NCBI RefSeq assembly: GCF_031877795.1
Contig: NC_133971.1
Location: 96,266,154 to 96,330,153, forward strand
Length of the DNA: 64,000 nucleotides
Reading direction: 5' to 3'
Source: Strix aluco
Lineage: Eukaryota; Chordata; Aves; Strigiformes; Strigidae
In this document: positions 25,925 through 38,789 of the stretch, piece by piece
How the letters are laid out: each line of letters begins with the position of its first letter
Position numbering within the stretch: position 1 is the stretch's first letter
Translations under genes and position numbers: made by a program
The notes under the pieces: generated by a model
Seen by the model: only the letters and a program-made list of their open reading frames with translations
Told to the model about the DNA's origin: nothing
Databases searched by the model: none

Positions 25925-26015
25925 GAAGGAGATCGCACAGTGCTGAAGGGAACCTAAGGGTGATAGTGGACTGATTATGAGTTTGAAATATGGCATGTTG
26001 GCAAAAAATCTGCGA
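25925..26015 (+). mobile_element. old CR1/L3-type LINE remnant
   Basis: GGTGATAGTGGACTGATTAT, then GAGTTTGAAATATGGCATGTTGGCAAAAAA, matches the reverse-transcriptase end of old CR1 copies (GTGGATCACAAGCTGAATATGAG...GTTGCAAAAAA). It is diverged and may extend further on both sides. Confidence 0.5.
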
Positions 26016-27734
26016 TGATTTATCTTCTGTCACAGGCTATCCCAGGAAGGTGGCAGGCCTTTCCCATATAGCTCTTCTGAGACTGAAACTCCAGCGCTGA
26101 ATTGATTTCTGAGTCTACCAGTCTGTGCTTGGCTGAAGATGGTAACAAATAACACAGAGAAGAGAAGGAAAAATTAGGAAATCAAAAAGGAGATTACAGT
26201 CACGGGAGAACAAATACATCGAGCACACCCTCAGCACAAGGGATGGAGGACAAACAGAGATTTGGGTACCAGTTTGCCATTTACACCCCTATAAACAAAC
26301 ATAACCCCAGTGATGACACAAAATTATCCTTTAACATGGTATCATGGGTATAGAAAGGTTTAATAACTCAGTTCTGCAGTCCTACCCAAACCCACTAGTG
26401 GTTACCAGTCCACATGAAAGCACAAGGTAAAAATCTATACTTTTTGCAAATATCTATATCTAAAAATAAAAAGCGAATACAAATCTAAGTAATAGCCATA
26501 CAGAGGGGTTAGAAGATGAATTAGATGTCTGGATTAAAATCTGAAAGGCGATTTGAACATGTGCTATGCAGTAATCACAAAGGGCTGCATGGGGAGCCAC
26601 CAAAGGGGACCTGGAAAGGGCGATCAGGTGCAGCAGTGACGGTGGGAGGCAAATCAGGAGCCTGAGAAGAGCTCCGGAAGGAACTGTTGGCATGAAGCAT
26701 AAACCCAAAATACACAGTGGCAGGAATAAAGCCGGGAGTGGGGAAAATGGAAAAGATGATCAATACCTGAAGACCAGAAACAAAAAGAGAACTGTGAGCA
26801 ATTTTTATTCCTGACCTATGCAACCAGGGGCCTGAACTGAAGACCTGTTTCCTCTTAGAGAAAGTGTAGGCATAGTCAAAAACTGAAAGAGATTTAAATG
26901 AGGGCATCGACTGCAACGTCTCTCCAGTGCATTGAGCGCTGCTGGCCCACTCACGCCGCCAGCCTGGGTGCAGGTCCTGGCACAAGGGGAAGGTGGCCCC
27001 GGGGCCCAACCGCCTGGACACTGTCCAGTTCAGGGACCAGGGAACGTGTCCCTGTCCCAAAACCGTCACTGGAAGTGGCGAAGGCAACACGAGCTCCCTG
27101 GGTGCAGGCAAGGGCTGGAGTCCCACAGCCAGCTGCGACCATCACGTTCACCCAACCCTGCCCACGACTGTGCCTACGGCACCACGGCGCATCGGGCAAC
27201 ACAGCGCTGGACTGGTCACCATGGCTGGATGCAAAGACAACCACATAGATATTTTCATAAAATGACGTACAGCTCAGGTTCAAGAAGCAGTTGCCTACAG
27301 ATGGTGGTTGTGGCTTGCATGAGATTCATCATCATTAGCCCATGGGGCCGTGAGGGCCTGAGCATCACCAAAGAGTGGTCGGGGAACAACCATCTCCACC
27401 TCTTCCACAATAAGAAGGAAACGAGCAGGAGAGAGCTCAAAGCAGGAGGAGATACATCAGCGTATAATTACAGTGCAGGACTTGTTACCAGGTGCTGAGC
27501 ACCTCCCTCAGACCCCATGCCAATGGCAGGCTCCAGCCATGGGACCCCACAGCCTCTCCAGGACACCTGCACCGGTGCTTGGCCATCCTCACCATTCAGA
27601 AAATTCCTCACATTAAAAAAAAAAAAAAACAACAACAAACTAAACCTCCCTTGCACTTCATTTGCCCCAGAGAGCTTAGCAGCAACGCAGCACCTCGGTT
27701 TTCACGCCGTCTTAATTCCACGCTGGTTCCATCT
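26016..27734. other. intergenic sequence, A-rich then GC-rich
   Basis: A-rich DNA to 26900, perhaps hiding more decayed LINE sequence, then GC-rich DNA with short ORFs, and an A14 run with CAA repeats at 27615-27640. No gene recognised. Confidence 0.4.
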
Positions 27735-27845
27735 GGGTGACAAGGAGGTCAAGGCAGCGGCTCATTCGGCGTCACCGAGTGCCTCGTTGGCACAGGCTGG
27801 ATTAGAGCCGGGGAGTCCCGCGGTTCACGGTCCTTCGCCTGAAGC
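27735..27845 (+). mobile_element. MIR-type SINE relic
   Basis: GTCACCGAGTGCCTCGTTGG, then CACAGGCTGGATTAGAGCCG and GGGAGTCC, follow the MIR order (GGTCACACAGCGAGTCAGTGG, CAGAGCTGGGATTAGAACC, CAGGAGTCC). Old and diverged; its 5' part is unclear. Confidence 0.55.
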
Positions 27846-30800
27846 AGCCTAAGCACAGGGCTCCTGCTGTAAAACAGATGGTAAGGAAAAATGATTGGAG
27901 GAGATTAATAATAACACTGATAGAAAACTAGATCGAAGGGATCAGGACATAACAGAGGGGCTGAACAATAATTTGATGTCTCTGCCATAAATGAAGAGGA
28001 CAGATGCTTGCTTAAATTTGAGGATTAGATTCTGTAGACTAAAGAAGATAATAAATGCAATGATTACAGTATTAAAACGCTGGTCCTCCAGCGACAAGCA
28101 CTTTAGAAAGACCCTTGTCATTAAGAGCCGGGGATGAGGAGACAGGTCCTTGGGAAAGGCAGGGTTGAGTTTTAAGGTGCTGCCGGCCAAGTGCGATGGC
28201 CGTGCCAATGTCCCCAGCCCGGTGCTGCCACCCTCGCCCCCCCTGCGGCGTCTGGGCTCCTCTGGCAGGGAGCAGGGACAGGCACTGAACCCCACCACCG
28301 ACCACGAGTCCTGCTGGGCAGCGACAGCTCGTGCTGCCGCCTTCCTGCCTGGGGTTTTGTACGGGGGGGTGTCGGGAAAGCTGACTGAGCTGTGTCTGTC
28401 TGGAGCCATCCCTGGCCTCCTCCTGAGACCCAAAATGCACCAGAGGACTCGCACTGCACCTCCCACCCAAACTCCGGGAATCTGGGCCCGAGATGGAGCA
28501 CGTGGGGGATGCTGGTGCCCCAGACAAGGCAAACGGCTGTCACATGCTGCCACCTTCGTGGCTTGGCAAGTCGGATTGTGGGAATGGTCTGAGCTGCATG
28601 TGTAACACTCTGAAGGGTGGGCTGGGTTCTGCAGTTGTTTATTTCGCAACTTATTTGAATGCTCCTGCAAATAATAAAACAACAAATAAGAGATGTGAGA
28701 GCAGTACTATAGCCCAGTGAAAATTCGTTCTTCAAGGGTTCCATAAGGCATGGGAAGAGGATCCTTTTGCCACAATTTTCCAGGGAAGTTTAGCACAACA
28801 TGCCTCTTTGTCTTCTTTTTATCTGGCTCGTGCACTATTTGGGATTTGGTAGAAGTCATGTCATTTTAATGGGATAGTCTCGGTATATGATTGTGAGGCA
28901 GATACAGACACACCTTACCAGAGTAATTGAAAAGGGGAGGATGTGTGGAGACCCCGAGTCCGGGCTACGCAGGCAGGAGCGGGTGATGGGGCTGGAATCC
29001 CTGCTCCCACAAAGCGAGCCTTCCAGGAACGGACAGGGCACCATCGGCTCGGCCGGCCGTCCCCAGTCTTCACACACAGAGAGCTGCCCTGAAGAAATAG
29101 GTGCTTTTGTTTTTTTGTGTTTTCCTTGTTTTTGTCACAAGCTTTGGGCGAAGAAATGGCCTGAGTGGCACCACTTGTCAGAGCTAGAGCCGAGGTGGAA
29201 CCCAGCCCCAGCCCCTTGCACCTCGCCTTCAGGGGTGCCCGGGTGGTGGCGGAGGTCTGGGGAGGCTCCCATGGGCTCGGTAATGCGGCCCCACTCTTGC
29301 CTGCCGTGCCTGGGAAGGCTGGCGCTGCCCCCGAGACCGGAGGGATGGCCGCTTAATCCCTCTCTTGTTCTCCTTTTTGGCTCTCTGCTCATTGTTAGTC
29401 TAATTGGTACATCGAGGTTTATGATAAAGATCAAGCCCACCGGGTAATGGCAAGTACTGTAGCTGCCTGGGGTTCATTTGCTGCAGTTCCTGTGTTTATT
29501 ATTGCTAGAATTAAATAGTTTCCCATGGAGAAATGGCTAATGATGTCACTAAAATATGAGGAGGGAGGAGGCAATTACAGCCGCTCCTGACCTAGCTGTT
29601 CTTGCTCAGGCAAACAAAACAGCCTCCTCTGCTGCGTGCGATAGCGAAGGCTGCGGCGGTGGGCTGTGCCCGGTGAGCCCGAGGAGGAGGAGGAGGAGAG
29701 GGAAGTGCTTTATGAGGGGAGAGTCTCCTCTGCACGCACAAATATCTAAAAACTATTAATTTCGGGCAGCAGCTAGGAAGAAATACATGAAAGGGAAATT
29801 GATTTCTATTTAAATGGTATGTTTTCATCACCTTTTTTCAGAGCATGAACATTCATCTTTGAGTACCTGTGCTAATTGATTTCAAATGCAATTCAACACA
29901 ATCACTGTAGAATAATAAATCTCGGGGCGAAGAAGTAAAAGGAGGGATAACAGCATGGCTGGAGGAGGCGGCTGGGGAGAGGGGGCAGCTCGTAGCCCCT
30001 GCAGCCCCTGCGGAGCCGGGTCCCCACGCCAACAGCCCCACGAGCAGGGATGTCAGCCTCTCTTAAACACAAAACGGAGGCAGACAGCCTGAAAAAGGTG
30101 GGTGCAGTCCCGTTAGAGGGGGATCGAGGAGGCTCATGGCTACTACAAAGGGTCCTGCTAAATCCCCATAAGCTCTGAGAGAGAGAGGAGATCACGAGGG
30201 AGATGGGGCACAGGATTAAAATCAGGAAACGGAGCCCGAGCTGAGGGCTGTGGGGAGCTCAGCATCCCTGGGCACGGGCCAGGGAGTGCTCCCCCACTGA
30301 CCCCAGCCAGGAGCTGCCGGGGGCTGGGGCACGGCCCAGCTTTGAGGGCACTGGCAGATGACTGAGAGGGCTGAACTGCTGCCAACTCCTGGAAGCCACC
30401 TCTCTTTTATTAAGGGTTTTGTGTGCTCCCGCACGCTCCTCGGGCGCGTTGCTCCGTGTCACGCTGGGTTCCAGCGTGCCGGGATGCAAAATGCCCTGAT
30501 GCAAGGCGCTGCCAAATGGAGAAAGTTAAAAGAAGCCCTTTGAGCGCTCACAGCTTGAGCCGCTCCTCTCAGGAGCACTGTTAGTCCTCGCAAGCACCTG
30601 AATTAAATTTATTGCTGGGGATATTGGCTACAGTGTCTCCCCGCGCAGGAGAAAAAGTAAATAAAATTTCCTTCAGGCACATTGATCTTCACCATGAGCT
30701 GACGGTTAGAGAGAAGGTAAGAAATGAAAAGAGGCGACTGGCCCGTGGGTGAGATGGTGCCCGTCGGGGCAGGGGCAGTGGGCTCTGCCCACCCCGCAGC

Positions 30801-30979
30801 ACCCAGCCCGCCCGGCCCAGCACAGCAGGGAGAGAGTCAAGGAGCAGGAAGGGAAACAGTAAGACCTGAATAATGCTGAAAATAAGCATTATATACCATT
30901 AAACGTGCTCCCAGCAGGCGTGCGGGGTGTAAAAGCATGGATGTGCTGCAGTGGGGTCACTCAGACCGATGCATTTCAA
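27846..30979. other. intergenic sequence with possible conserved elements
   Basis: No gene recognised. Positions 29385-29570 and 29750-29935 are AT-rich with TAAT, ATTGAT and ATTAA cores and none of the wear of repeats, and are candidate conserved regulatory elements. A short GGA run lies at about 29680-29700. Confidence 0.45.
29385..29935. promoter_or_regulatory. candidate conserved non-coding elements
   Basis: Two AT-rich blocks (29385-29570 and 29750-29935), separated by a GC-rich piece, hold many homeodomain-type cores such as TAATTG, CTAATTG and ATTAAT. No repeat signature is visible. Conservation is inferred from texture and the setting in a gene desert, not measured. Confidence 0.25.
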
Positions 30980-31445
30980 CATCATCTAGCGCAAAGGACA
31001 CAAATAGGAGGGCACCGCAGAGGAGACTACTCTGGGGAGCAACGGCTCTGAAAAACAGCTAGCTTTTAGGTGTTTATCCTCAAATAAATAATGGAACATG
31101 ATACCCAAAAAGCTGCTGTGGAAAAATGGGCTAATGGAAGCCCTGGGTAGATGTGAACACGCTGGGTGAGAAGGAGGCGAGCTGCTCCTATCTCAGCATG
31201 TGGCACTTGTAGACAGATATTGCAGTGCTATAGCCTGTTGTGGTACTTACGTCTCAAAAGGATGTTGAGAAATTGGGGAGGGAACAGAAAATAGCCATAA
31301 AAATTACTTGCAAGCCAAAGATACGCTGCACAGAAACCAGCTAAAAGAGTCTGACATGTTGGGCTTGTCAAGAAAAGCCTGAAAGATGCCATGGTTATGG
31401 AATATGGGAACTGCTGCAGGAAAAACAATGGAATAACAGGACATC
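30980..31445 (+). mobile_element. ancient CR1 LINE remnant
   Basis: In order it shows GCTGTGGAAAAATGGGCTAA, GGCACTTG, AGGATGTTGAGAAATTGGGG, and AGAAAATAGCCATAAAAATT, matching the late reverse-transcriptase part of CR1 in sense. It has many indels and no open frame, so it is far older than the copies at 13.8, 17.8 and 42.4 kb. Confidence 0.65.
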
Positions 31446-34079
31446 TTTAACCTGAGGCCAGCTCCACGAGGAAAGACGGCCCCACATTAAAGCCATGGGG
31501 ACAAACTACCCAAAGGTGCAGGAGCTTTAGTGTCTTCTGCCCCTCCCCAGCAGACTTTCTACACAGACACAAGCTAATGGGCACGATGCAGGATTAATGA
31601 GTGAAATTCAAGGACCTTTCAAAAATGAACAATCTATGAACTTCAATAAGGCATTGTAGTATAAAAGCTCAATAGCAATATTCATATTGAGTTATCTCCT
31701 GATTTCTGGCACATAAGATTGACTGGTGTGACTCTCATTTAATCTGAGTCATTTCATACATCCTTGGGAAGCAGACGTATGTAGGAGTTGCCCAAAATTG
31801 AGATTATGCTGCCAATTGTCTGTTCTTTTGCACTCTCCAGCACTGGGATGGAGCTGTGCATTTTTGCCCACATAATAGCTGGACCATTATGAAGCGGTAT
31901 TGTACGGGCACCATCTTTTCCGAATATACTTGGCTCATTTGTTCCCACACGTCCTTGATTGTGTTGAAGAATTGCGCCGGGCAAGGCGAGGGGGAGCCCG
32001 GGGCTGTGCAGAGCCACCATGGCAGGAGGAGGCTGGTGCTTCCAGAAATGCAGAACTGCTGTCAGTCAGGACAGAGCTCAGGGAGCACATTTTTCCCTCT
32101 CTGTCTTCCACTGCCTCCTTCTCTCTAGGTGAAGGACCTGTAACCTTGCCAGGGAGAGGGTTAGAGCTTGAAAAAAAAACCCAAACCACCTCATCACTGC
32201 TGCCACAATTAAACCCACAGTTGGAACGCTTTTATTGATGCAGCTGTGACCGTAAGCAAAATAAAACCAGTAAAATAATGGCCAGTGGACAGTCGGAGAC
32301 CATGGAAAGCCTATTGATTGCAACAGGGTCTCTTTTCTGTGCAGCAGAGTGATCTCAGAAGGGCTGAGCTTCAGGTAATTTCTAGCAAACAATGTATTGT
32401 ACACCATTATTTGTGGATCCTGGAAATCAAACCGGAGCATCCAAGTCTTGCTAGTTCATGCTTATTTAAGAGCAGGCTCTGGTAACAAGGAGCTGGTCGC
32501 TGCCAGAGCACGTAGGTTTGGTGCACAAATGCTTTTGGTTTATTTGTTGTAAAAGGCAGATTGGGCAGAGGCAAGCAGAGGCCTCCCTCGGAGCTCCCGC
32601 CGTGCCCGGGGGCTCGGGGCAGTGGGCACAGTGGAGCAGGAGCAGCCCAGGAGGTTGCCTGTAGTTGAAAATAAACCCTTTATCCTCCGTTTTACGTGCG
32701 AACGGGCAACAGCCAGCACCGACACCAGTGAGCACTGGCTCCAGACGGGGCCTGTGGGGGCCTGGTGTTCGCTTTCCCACCAGAGACTTGAGAGAAGGGG
32801 GATGCTATAAAATAGAGGAGGGACTTTAAACCTCAAATGCCAGACTTTGGGGTAAAGAGGGGCTGTGGGTCGGTGCCGGCACGGCCCCACACCAGCCAAA
32901 CAACGTTATTTAAAATGTGTTTATGGCTTCACACCACAAGTCAGCACAGAGGAGGCCAGCACAAATTTATGGCAACAAAAAGGAGAAGCCCTAAAATACA
33001 GGGTGAAAACACAGGTGTAAGAGTGTCAGCAAAAAGAAAAAGCCCGGATTAGGAGTTCACACCATTAACACATTCCCTGTGTCAATAGAGGGAAAAGTCT
33101 CCAAAGTTTCGCAGTTAATTTGTACACGTTACTGTGGATGCTGTGGAAAGTATAACACAACCTCAGGATAAGCGTGTAAAATGCTTATAAATTGCCAAGC
33201 AAAAACTCCAGTGTGATCTGTGCACCATGAACCAGGTTCTGTGTTTTCTACAAAATTAATGATCTATTCTACCAATTAGCTCCATATTTTTTAGGACTTT
33301 GTGACAGCAAGCTGCAAGCCCAGGCTCGCGTCGCTTACGGTGCGGCCGGCAGCCGTTCTCTGGCGCGTGCTGTGCACGGGGCTGCTTCAGAGGGATGATA
33401 GATCAGTGAGGTTCTATTTGGGACTGTTATATACAAGCAGTTGTCTAAAGGGTCTCTGTGGTTACAGCCAGTAGCTGGTGCCTTGAGAAAGGAATAAAAG
33501 CAACAAATCAACCTCAAAACAAAATTAAAACCAGCGCGCTTCGCAGCCCAGCGAGGGCGCACGCTTGGCCGTGCTCGCCCGTGGTGGTGGGGATGGGATG
33601 TCGGGGTCCTGCCACCACGGCCACAGCCCCAGGGGACAGCAGCACCCTTCCCCAGGTCTGTACGCCAAGCTCTGCCCCGTAAAACCCTCACCAAATCATA
33701 ATTGAAATCAAGTTTTTCAGCCACAGAGGTGAGAGGAAGGGCTGTTGGCAAGGGGCAGGCTGGGGGGGCCGGGCACGCTGGCACTGCCATGGGATGGCCA
33801 AGGAACAGCAATTCCACAGGATCCATACACCAGTGTGATGAAAACAGATGTATTTATTTATAATATTTACTCGAGCTGCCAATGTTTCCTGCTGAAGGAT
33901 TTTATAGGCGGGATACATCCATCCCTATCAGAAAGGCTGTGGGAAGCACGGCTGACCCCTGGTCCCGAGCACAAGTCCACGGGCACCCCGGCCGGCCGGG
34001 CAGCCCCCCCAGCTACCTTCTGCCTCGCGGGTAACAAAGAGATTTCACTGCGAGTTCAGAGGTTGTGAATTTGATAAAC
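31446..34079. other. intergenic sequence, nothing recognised
   Basis: Moderately AT-rich DNA with short ORFs and GC-rich spots near 32590 and 33540-33800. I see no exon or intact repeat; parts of 31446-32450 may be decayed LINE sequence. Confidence 0.45.
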
Positions 34080-34350
34080 TGTCTCATATTTTTAAATGAA
34101 AAAATGATACTTCATCTTTCTAATGACAGAAAACTTGGAGATGGTTTACAGTAATATATGCCTTTTTTAATACATGGCTTGCAATCTCAGGCCAGCGGCT
34201 GTATGAAGAATGGAGTAGCAGGCAAAAGGTTAATAGAGCATTGGTCCTTTTTTAATTGAAAAAATGACTGAGGGACCATGTAGCAGACCGAGCAGTAATA
34301 TTATTACAGGCTGTAAGTACTGTTCCAGAGACTTACTGTTCATCTGGGAG
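34080..34350. promoter_or_regulatory. candidate conserved non-coding element
   Basis: AT-rich and free of repeat signatures, with TTTTTTAATTGAAAAAA flanked by GGTCC and GGACC arms at about 34239-34278, and several TAAT cores. Typical of enhancers in developmental gene deserts, but inferred only from appearance. Confidence 0.25.
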
Positions 34351-37300
34351 CAGAGTAATGAGCACCGGGCTGCGTCTCCTGCCTCGGCAGGAATGTGGGC
34401 TCACTCTCAAACAGGTTCATAACCAGCTTGCCTCTGAAAATGGAGATGATTTTATAAATGTTTGTCTTCTGTTACAAACTTTGTGTCTGGCACAGTCCTG
34501 CAGCGCAAAGTAATCTGAATCATGGGCAAAATTGATTCCTCCAAATCACACCTCGGCAGCATGAGAAGAGGCTCAGGGTTGGGCTTCGTGTTTTATGGGG
34601 TAAGAGGGTGCAACGTGGTGCCTTCTGATCTGGCGTATTTGGCAACACTCTCCTGGGTGTAAATCAGCATCGCTGTACTGACCTCAGGGAAATGACACCA
34701 CTTTACCTCGCCTGCGGGTTGGGGCGGGTTGTCTGTACTGGGTGGAGCATGGTCCCTCCCCGCAGCTCCCGGGACTCGCAGCATGGGCCCATCGCTGTCC
34801 CCCGCACGCGGGGCTGTGGATACACCTACAGGTGACGTATGTGTGCCTGTAGACTGAGCCTGCCCTGAACGAGGCCACCTCGGTGCTTAAACCGGAGGTT
34901 TCTCCTCCAGAGGTTGGGTTTGAAACCCCGGGGAAAATCTGTGTGCACCACTACAAGAACTGAAGATAATAAACGAAGCCAATAGCGTGGGGAAAGCCTG
35001 AAAAAAAGGGCCTTGAGACTAATCCTCTGGGGGAAAGATGCTCAAACAATAAATAAAAGTGAAACTTGTATAAATTATGGCAGTAAATGATAATGTGAAG
35101 AAATACTGAGCTTAATGTCCTGCTTAGGCTACGAAGGGGAGGAGCAGAGCTGATGGTCATTAGTCAATGAGCCCCCCGAAGCCGGGGGTGTTGCTGAAGG
35201 CATTAAAAACAGAGGATCTGGGGAGGACGAAGCAATGGAGGAGGAGGCAGGGGACAGGGATTACTCTCAAAATACATGGATGCAGCAGAAAACCAGAGGG
35301 TCGGGATCTGCGGGGGTGGCCGGGCTGGGCAGAGACCCAGGGCTGGGGTGTCCCCATCCCCAAAGCTCCACGACAAGGCAGCATGGTGGAGGCAGACGCT
35401 GGAGAAATGAAATAGCTGTGATGGAGGTTGCTAATTGGGGTAGATGGTCCTCGGGGCTAATTGCAGCGTGGAGGTTTTGGTCTCATTCAGCCCCAACATC
35501 CCGGGGAGCACCGTGACCCCGCAGTGCCATCAGCAAGAGGGATGAATGGCACGTCCTGCGAGAGGAGGAGGAGGAGGAGGAGGAAGGTCTCCTGGAGAAC
35601 CTGACAGACAAGGGAAAACCACATTTCAGCTCGCAGGGATGAAGGGAAACCTGTCCCCTCCCTCCGGGTTGGTTAACACCGGCCTGGCCAGGGGAAGAGA
35701 CGGGTAACGCTGGGCAGGAGGTTTATTGGGGTGCCGGGGTGAGTACCCGGCTTGGAGCAGAGCATCTCCCGAGGAGGGGATGCGGCGGGCAGGCCCAGCA
35801 CTGCAGACAGGGCTAATTGATGAGGAATTGCCATCAGAGCGCTGTGTCATCCCGAGGAGCTGAACTCCGGGCCGGCTGGGAAGCCAGGCTGTTAAACAGG
35901 TTGTGGCGGTACTTTGGGCTGGTGAGGATTTATGCTCCGGAGGAGCAGCTCTATCTGTCATCTGTGAAAAGCCTCATTTACAGAGAGACACCGTGAGGAA
36001 AGGCAATCAGCTTGAAACCTGCTAAGCTGGGAATTTATAACTGCTCTGCAAGGGAGAGCTCGGCCCTCCGCTCAGCAGGCGCCGCAGGAGCGGCAGCGGG
36101 AGCTGCAGGGACCTCTCATCCCCCCGAGGAACACCCCCCCGGGGGGTCCCCTGACCCCAGCATTCCCCCTCAAATAAGCTCCAAGACCAGAGGGTAAAAA
36201 TGGCAATGGATTTCCTAACCAGCCTCCGCTGGGGGATGGCCATCCGTGGAAAGAGCCGGCAGCACCTCCGTCAGGAATGTGCCTGTTGGGCAAAAGGGAA
36301 TTCTCACGGAAAAAAAGAGAGAAAAAGTGCATTTGGGAGGCGCTGCCCAGCCCCTGGAAACGGTGATGCCACCCGGGCTGTTGCCTCTTGTGCTGGAGGA
36401 CTTGCAGGCTGCCAGCCCCGTGCAGATGCCTCCTCCTTCCTGCTGGCACGTGGACTCCCGGACCCCCAGAACCCCCCCCCAGCAGGCCACAGCACCTGCA
36501 AGGTCCTGCCACGCTACCGGGAGCACCGAAGCCAGGCTACTGCCCTCCCCGGGTGGCCACCCATGGTCTGCACCCACTGCAACGGTCCCCAGGTCTGCTC
36601 AGTGTCACTGCCCCCTCAGAACAAGTCCTTACAACAGCCTGGCCCTGTCCCCTCGCTGCCGGGGTGACAGCATGGCCACAGACACCGACGGGGAACAGTC
36701 AGCCCACTTCTGCGGACAACCCCGTGGGGATTTGAAATTTTTAATGTTTATGAATATCTGCTGGCACTGGATTATTGAGGTTGCACAGGCACCTGCGTTA
36801 GCAGAGCCCACACTCCTCCGGCACGCGGGGCCTTCTGTGATGGACCTCCATATAAAGCCCCCGACCGAAGGATGGATAGCTAACATCATCATTTGTGCTG
36901 CATTTTTCTCCCCCGTGGAGGATGAGCTCCAGTTACTCCCATCCATCTCATTCTTTCAAGTCATCTTCATTCTGCAATTTCCCCTCACCCCGAAAAGAGT
37001 AAAAAATCGATCCATTTCTTTCCAGTTTCAGGCAGGGAGAGGGAAGGAACCCGGTGAGAGGCAGAGGATGCCTCTCGCCACTCTCAGCGTGCTCCTCCCT
37101 GCGCTCCCCGGTCAGAGCGCGCGAGTGCGGCTCGTCGGGAGTATTGATCCCTCCCCGGAAAGCGCAGCAGGCTGCGCTCGCACCCTGACCTCCAGCTCAC
37201 CCTGCCAGCGCCAAAACCACACAGCTTTGGGTCCCTGCAAGACAAAAAACCACACGGTTTTTCCACTGGAGAAGGTGAAGGCTGTCCCAGCCAGGAGAGC

Positions 37301-37999
37301 AGCTTGCGGCTGCGTGTGCCCGGGGCTGCCACCGACGCTCCATCTTCCCACTATTTTATTCCTGCGCCATATTTACATGCCCCTACAGGAAAATGATTGA
37401 TCCTGTGAAAACCATCTTTTCCTTTAAAAGATAAGGACATAAATAAATAAATATAAGCACATTTCTCAAGCAGTTGCTCCTGTCTGCGCCAGCGGGACAA
37501 AACCTGATGGCACTGGCACTTAAGAGGTCCATCCCATCCCAGCCCCGGCACACGGCACCGGCACGGCACGGCGGGAGGGAAGGGGGCTGATTGGGAGCAC
37601 GGAGCAGCATGGGAGGGCCGGGAGCAGCACCGACATCCCCCGGGAGAAGAGGGAAGGGGGTCAGTGCAAGGCAGAGCCAAGCCCCTCCTGGCGTGGCGGC
37701 AGCCACCACGGTGGCCGTGGGGACCCGGCCATTCTGCAGCACCATGGGAAGGGTTTAGCAAGTGTGTGAAATCCCCTGAAGGAGAGGACGGGCCCTGTCC
37801 CCGTCTTCAGCAAGTTGTGTTTGGTTTCAGCTGCTCTGCACAGTGTCACTGCAAGGCAGGACCTCTCACAACGCTCTGGCACGCTGCGTGACATACCCTT
37901 TATCATGTTTTAACAAAATAAAAGCCAAATGCACACCAGCGTAACATTCTAGAGGCAAATATCTTTGCCGTAGCGTGGTTACTCTTACACTAAATTTAT
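34351..37999. other. intergenic sequence, GC-rich
   Basis: No gene recognised. A (GAG)n run lies at 35562-35585. The longest non-repetitive ORF of the window (36246-37400, plus strand, 384 codons) is here, but it has no domain and drifts in composition along its length, so I do not call it a gene. Confidence 0.45.
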
Positions 38000-38560
38000 G
38001 CTATAATACATCACTATTGTACCCTGTGCCATATCTGACAACAAATATGATTTTAGGTGTCATGCAGCAGGCATTTAATTATTGGAGACAGGGGCTTAAT
38101 GGTATTTGTGTCATGGGAGTGAACGGTACAGATGTGTCTTGACTCAAGGAGACTGAAATGCTTGCTTCAAAACTACCTCTCCCGATAATAGGTAATTTTA
38201 CAAAAATGGTTAAATGAATCAGATTCAAACAAGGTCTGTTTTTTTCATCTGATCAATAGATCCGAAAGAAACAATGCCAAATATCATGAGTTATTGTGCA
38301 GCGCTGATGACTGTCAGGACAATGGGCATAGCAAAGACAAATACACACCTTTTCCTCGGTTATTACTTTAAGCCTTTTATTATCATTATTATGGGTGATT
38401 AAAAATCCCATTAATCAGATGCTAAACAGATTAAACTCTATGAATTAATTTTCTGGAAATAACTAAGACAAACATTCTGTGCAGGGCTCATTTAATGAAA
38501 TAGAAGCTGTTTATCTGCAAAATTAGGGCTTGTGCATATCTGAGCTTCAGCTGGAAAAAT
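38000..38560. promoter_or_regulatory. candidate conserved non-coding element cluster
   Basis: A 560-base AT-rich block without repeats, rich in TTAAT, TAATTA, ATCAAT and CATTAATCAG-type sites, ahead of a CpG-rich patch. This is the most enhancer-like stretch in the upstream desert by texture. Its conservation and target gene are inferred. Confidence 0.3.
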
Positions 38561-38789
38561 CCACTACCGTGTGGGCACGGCGGGCGCAGAATGGAGACGC
38601 CACCTATTTTTTACCCATTCTAAGTAAAAGAAAGATCTTGCTCTAAGTAATTTATGATTCATTACACAAAGAGCTCATTAGCTAGGACTAGAAAATAAAA
38701 TTACAGTCATTTAAGAAATAATTCCTTGATTTAGTGTTTAAGAAAAGGAGGCTGCAGGACGGAGGAAGCATGTGTCGCCCAAGGGGGAC

